From Dysgonamonadaceae bacterium (GTDB taxonomy: Bacteria; Bacteroidota; Bacteroidia; Bacteroidales; Azobacteroidaceae): a stretch of 9,528 bases of DNA. The stretch covers positions 1 through 9,528 of the forward strand of contig JAISKG010000068.1 in NCBI GenBank assembly GCA_031261015.1. Direction: 5' to 3'. Shown here in pieces: positions 7,647 through 9,528 of this stretch. The translations under genes were made by a program, and so were the position numbers. The first letter of the stretch is position 1; each line of letters starts with the position of its first letter. The notes under the pieces were generated by a model. It did no database searches and was not told the DNA's origin. It saw only the letters and a program-made list of their open reading frames with translations.

Positions 7647-9528
7647 ATGGACAAAAAAAGAGTTTACTTATTCGGCAACGGACACGCCGAAGGAAGAGCA
7701 GACATGAAAAACCTCTTAGGAGGGAAAGGAGCTAACTTGGCCGAAATGAATCTGATCGGCGTACCTGTTCCTCCGGGATTTACCATCACTACCGAAGTAT
7801 GTACGGAATACAACCAATTGGGTAAGGAAGCGGTTATTGCCTTGATCACACCGGAAATAGAGGCTGCCGTTAAAAAAATAGAAGAAGCTACAGGAACAGG
7901 ATTCGGCGACAAGGACAATCCTTGTCTGGTGTCGGTTCGTTCGGGCGCGCGCGTTTCCATGCCGGGCATGATGGATACCGTTTTGAACTTGGGCTTGAAT
8001 GACGAAGCGGTTGCCGGCATTGCTAAAAAATCGGGCAACGAACGTTTCGCTTGGGACTCTTACCGTCGCTTTGTCCAGATGTACGGCGACGTGGTTTTGG
8101 GCATGAAACCCGAATCCAAACTGGAAATCGATCCGTTTGAAGCGATCATGGAAGAAGTGAAAGAACATCGCGGTGTGCAATTGGATACCGAATTGACGGT
8201 GGACGACCTGAAAACTTTGGTGACAAAATTCAAGGCCGCCGTTAAAAAACAAACCGGCAAAGATTTCCCCGACAGCCCATGGGAACAATTATATGGAGCG
8301 ATCTGGGCCGTATTCGATTCTTGGATGAACGAACGTGCCATCCTCTATCGTCAAATGTATCACATTCCCGAAGAATGGGGAACGGCTGTGAACGTGCAAG
8401 CGATGGTTTACGGAAATATGGGCAACACTTCGGCGACCGGAGTGGCTTTCACCCGCGACGCCGCTACCGGCGAAGATATTTTCAACGGCGAATACTTGAT
8501 CAACGCTCAAGGCGAAGACGTAGTAGCCGGCATCCGCACTCCGCAACAAATCACGATCGAAGGTTCCAAACGTTGGGCTGCCCAACAAGGCATTTCGGAA
8601 GCAGAACGCGCGGCTAACTATCCTTCTCTGGAAGAATCCATGCCCGAATGCGCCCAAGATTTGATCGCCACGCAACAAAAATTGGAAGACTACTTCAAAG
8701 ATATGCAAGACCTTGAATTTACGATTCAAGACAAAAAATTGTGGTTGCTTCAAACGCGTAACGGAAAACGCACCGGCGCCGCTATGGTGAAAATCGCGAT
8801 GGACATGCTGAAACAAGGCATCATCGACGAACGCACCGCTTTGTTGCGCCAAGAACCCGAAAAATTAGACGAATTGCTTCACCCGGTATTCAAAAAATCG
8901 GCTTTGGCTTCGGCGAAACCGGTTACAAAAGGTCTTCCTGCTTCTCCGGGAGCCGCTACGGGAAAAGTTGTTTTCCATGCCGACGACGCGGAAGAATGGA
9001 CCAACAGAGGCGAAAAAGTAGTGCTTTGCCGCATCGAAACTTCTCCCGAAGATTTGCGCGGTATGGCTGTCGCTGAAGGAATTATGACCGCTCGCGGCGG
9101 TATGACCTCGCACGCTGCCGTCGTTGCTCGCGGAATGGGAAAATGCTGCGTTTCGGCTGCTAACGGCGTTCAAATCGATTATAGAGCAAAAACATTGACG
9201 ATCGGAGATAAAACCTTGGTAGAAGGCGACTGGATTTCGTTGAACGGCTCAACCGGTTTAGTTTATGCCGGCAAAATCGAAACGCAAGACGCCGAATTAA
9301 GCAGCGATTTCAACGAATTGATGACTTTGGCCGACAAATACGCTTCTTTGAAAGTACGCACTAACGCCGATACGCCTCGCGATGCTGCCGTTGCCCGTCA
9401 GTTCGGCGCTCAGGGAATCGGTTTGTGCCGCACGGAACACATGTTCTTTGAAGGAGATAACATCATCGCCATGCGCGAAATGATTCTGGCGAAAGACGAA
9501 GCCGGACGCCGCAACGCTTTAACCAAAT
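7647..9528 (+). CDS. ppdK: Pyruvate, phosphate dikinase, 3'-truncated by the window edge
   Basis: PPDK interconverts pyruvate + ATP + Pi and PEP + AMP + PPi in the cytoplasm; in anaerobes it often serves PPi-linked glycolysis or gluconeogenesis. The window holds 627 codons plus one base of a family usually about 875-910 aa long. Residues 1-~370 are the ATP-grasp nucleotide-binding part: KNLLGGKGANLAEM (21-34), SVRSGARVSMPGMMDT (96-111), MQDLEFTI with Glu357, and LLQTRNGKRT with Arg371. About 425-540 is the swivelling phospho-histidine domain with GGMTSHAAVVARGMG; His489 is the phosphorylated residue and Thr487 is the position targeted by regulatory proteins in other organisms. The PEP-binding barrel begins at about 565, with LKVRTNADTP and GLCRTEHMFFE (Arg595, equivalent to Arg561 of the Clostridium symbiosum enzyme). 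The final catalytic Cys lies beyond the window. Compared with the C. symbiosum enzyme from memory, there is an insertion of roughly 28 residues near 303-330. The ATG at 7647 fits the family N terminus. The gene is transcribed divergently from the porU operon. Confidence 0.97.
   Translation, partial: MDKKRVYLFGNGHAEGRADMKNLLGGKGANLAEMNLIGVPVPPGFTITTEVCTEYNQLGKEAVIALITPEIEAAVKKIEEATGTGFGDKDNPCLVSVRSGARVSMPGMMDTVLNLGLNDEAVAGIAKKSGNERFAWDSYRRFVQMYGDVVLGMKPESKLEIDPFEAIMEEVKEHRGVQLDTELTVDDLKTLVTKFKAAVKKQTGKDFPDSPWEQLYGAIWAVFDSWMNERAILYRQMYHIPEEWGTAVNVQAMVYGNMGNTSATGVAFTRDAATGEDIFNGEYLINAQGEDVVAGIRTPQQITIEGSKRWAAQQGISEAERAANYPSLEESMPECAQDLIATQQKLEDYFKDMQDLEFTIQDKKLWLLQTRNGKRTGAAMVKIAMDMLKQGIIDERTALLRQEPEKLDELLHPVFKKSALASAKPVTKGLPASPGAATGKVVFHADDAEEWTNRGEKVVLCRIETSPEDLRGMAVAEGIMTARGGMTSHAAVVARGMGKCCVSAANGVQIDYRAKTLTIGDKTLVEGDWISLNGSTGLVYAGKIETQDAELSSDFNELMTLADKYASLKVRTNADTPRDAAVARQFGAQGIGLCRTEHMFFEGDNIIAMREMILAKDEAGRRNALTK

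Noticed and set aside
7716..8852. Two long minus-strand open frames (190 and 187 codons) end to end opposite ppdK.
   Set aside because: They lie antisense to a strongly conserved PPDK sequence, have no recognisable domains, and are explained by the codon use of the real gene.

Overview
The window reads as chromosomal DNA of a Bacteroidota (probably Bacteroidales) bacterium with a type IX secretion system (T9SS). The evidence is two full-length PorU-type C25 proteases with T9SS-style C-terminal domains, a Bacteroidota-type promoter (TTG, 20 bp, TAnnTTTG) before the rightmost gene, and no Shine-Dalgarno sequence at any start. It is gene-dense: three minus-strand genes, one plus-strand gene, and a single intergenic region of about 145 bp.

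Minus strand, in transcription order: (1) porU copy 2 (7501 to 4061, 1146 aa), a secreted gingipain-fold sortase; (2) a small fumarylacetoacetate hydrolase (FAH)-family enzyme (4051 to 3458, 197 aa); (3) porU copy 1 (3441 to 19, 1140 aa from the preferred ATG). The spacers are only 9 and 16 bp, so the three genes very probably form one operon read from a promoter near 7567-7574. The two PorU proteins are close paralogs. With the preferred start for copy 1, the catalytic His650 and Cys683 fall at the same residue numbers in both, so both look catalytically competent.

Plus strand: from 7647 to the right edge lies a 3'-truncated gene for pyruvate, phosphate dikinase (PPDK). The 627 visible residues include the ATP-grasp residues, the swivelling phospho-histidine domain (His489) and the start of the PEP-binding barrel.

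The region 7502-7646 carries divergent promoters, and the -7 element proposed for the porU operon lies inside the -33/-7 spacer of the ppdK promoter.

The most notable features are the in-operon duplication of the T9SS sortase around a metabolic gene, and the FAH-family enzyme's shortened N-terminal lid, which lacks the usual His/Glu dyad. The duplication is the best candidate for unusual biology, such as division of labour between two cell-surface sortases, but the sequence alone does not show any functional difference. I saw no RNA genes, insertion sequences, CRISPR arrays or prophage genes.
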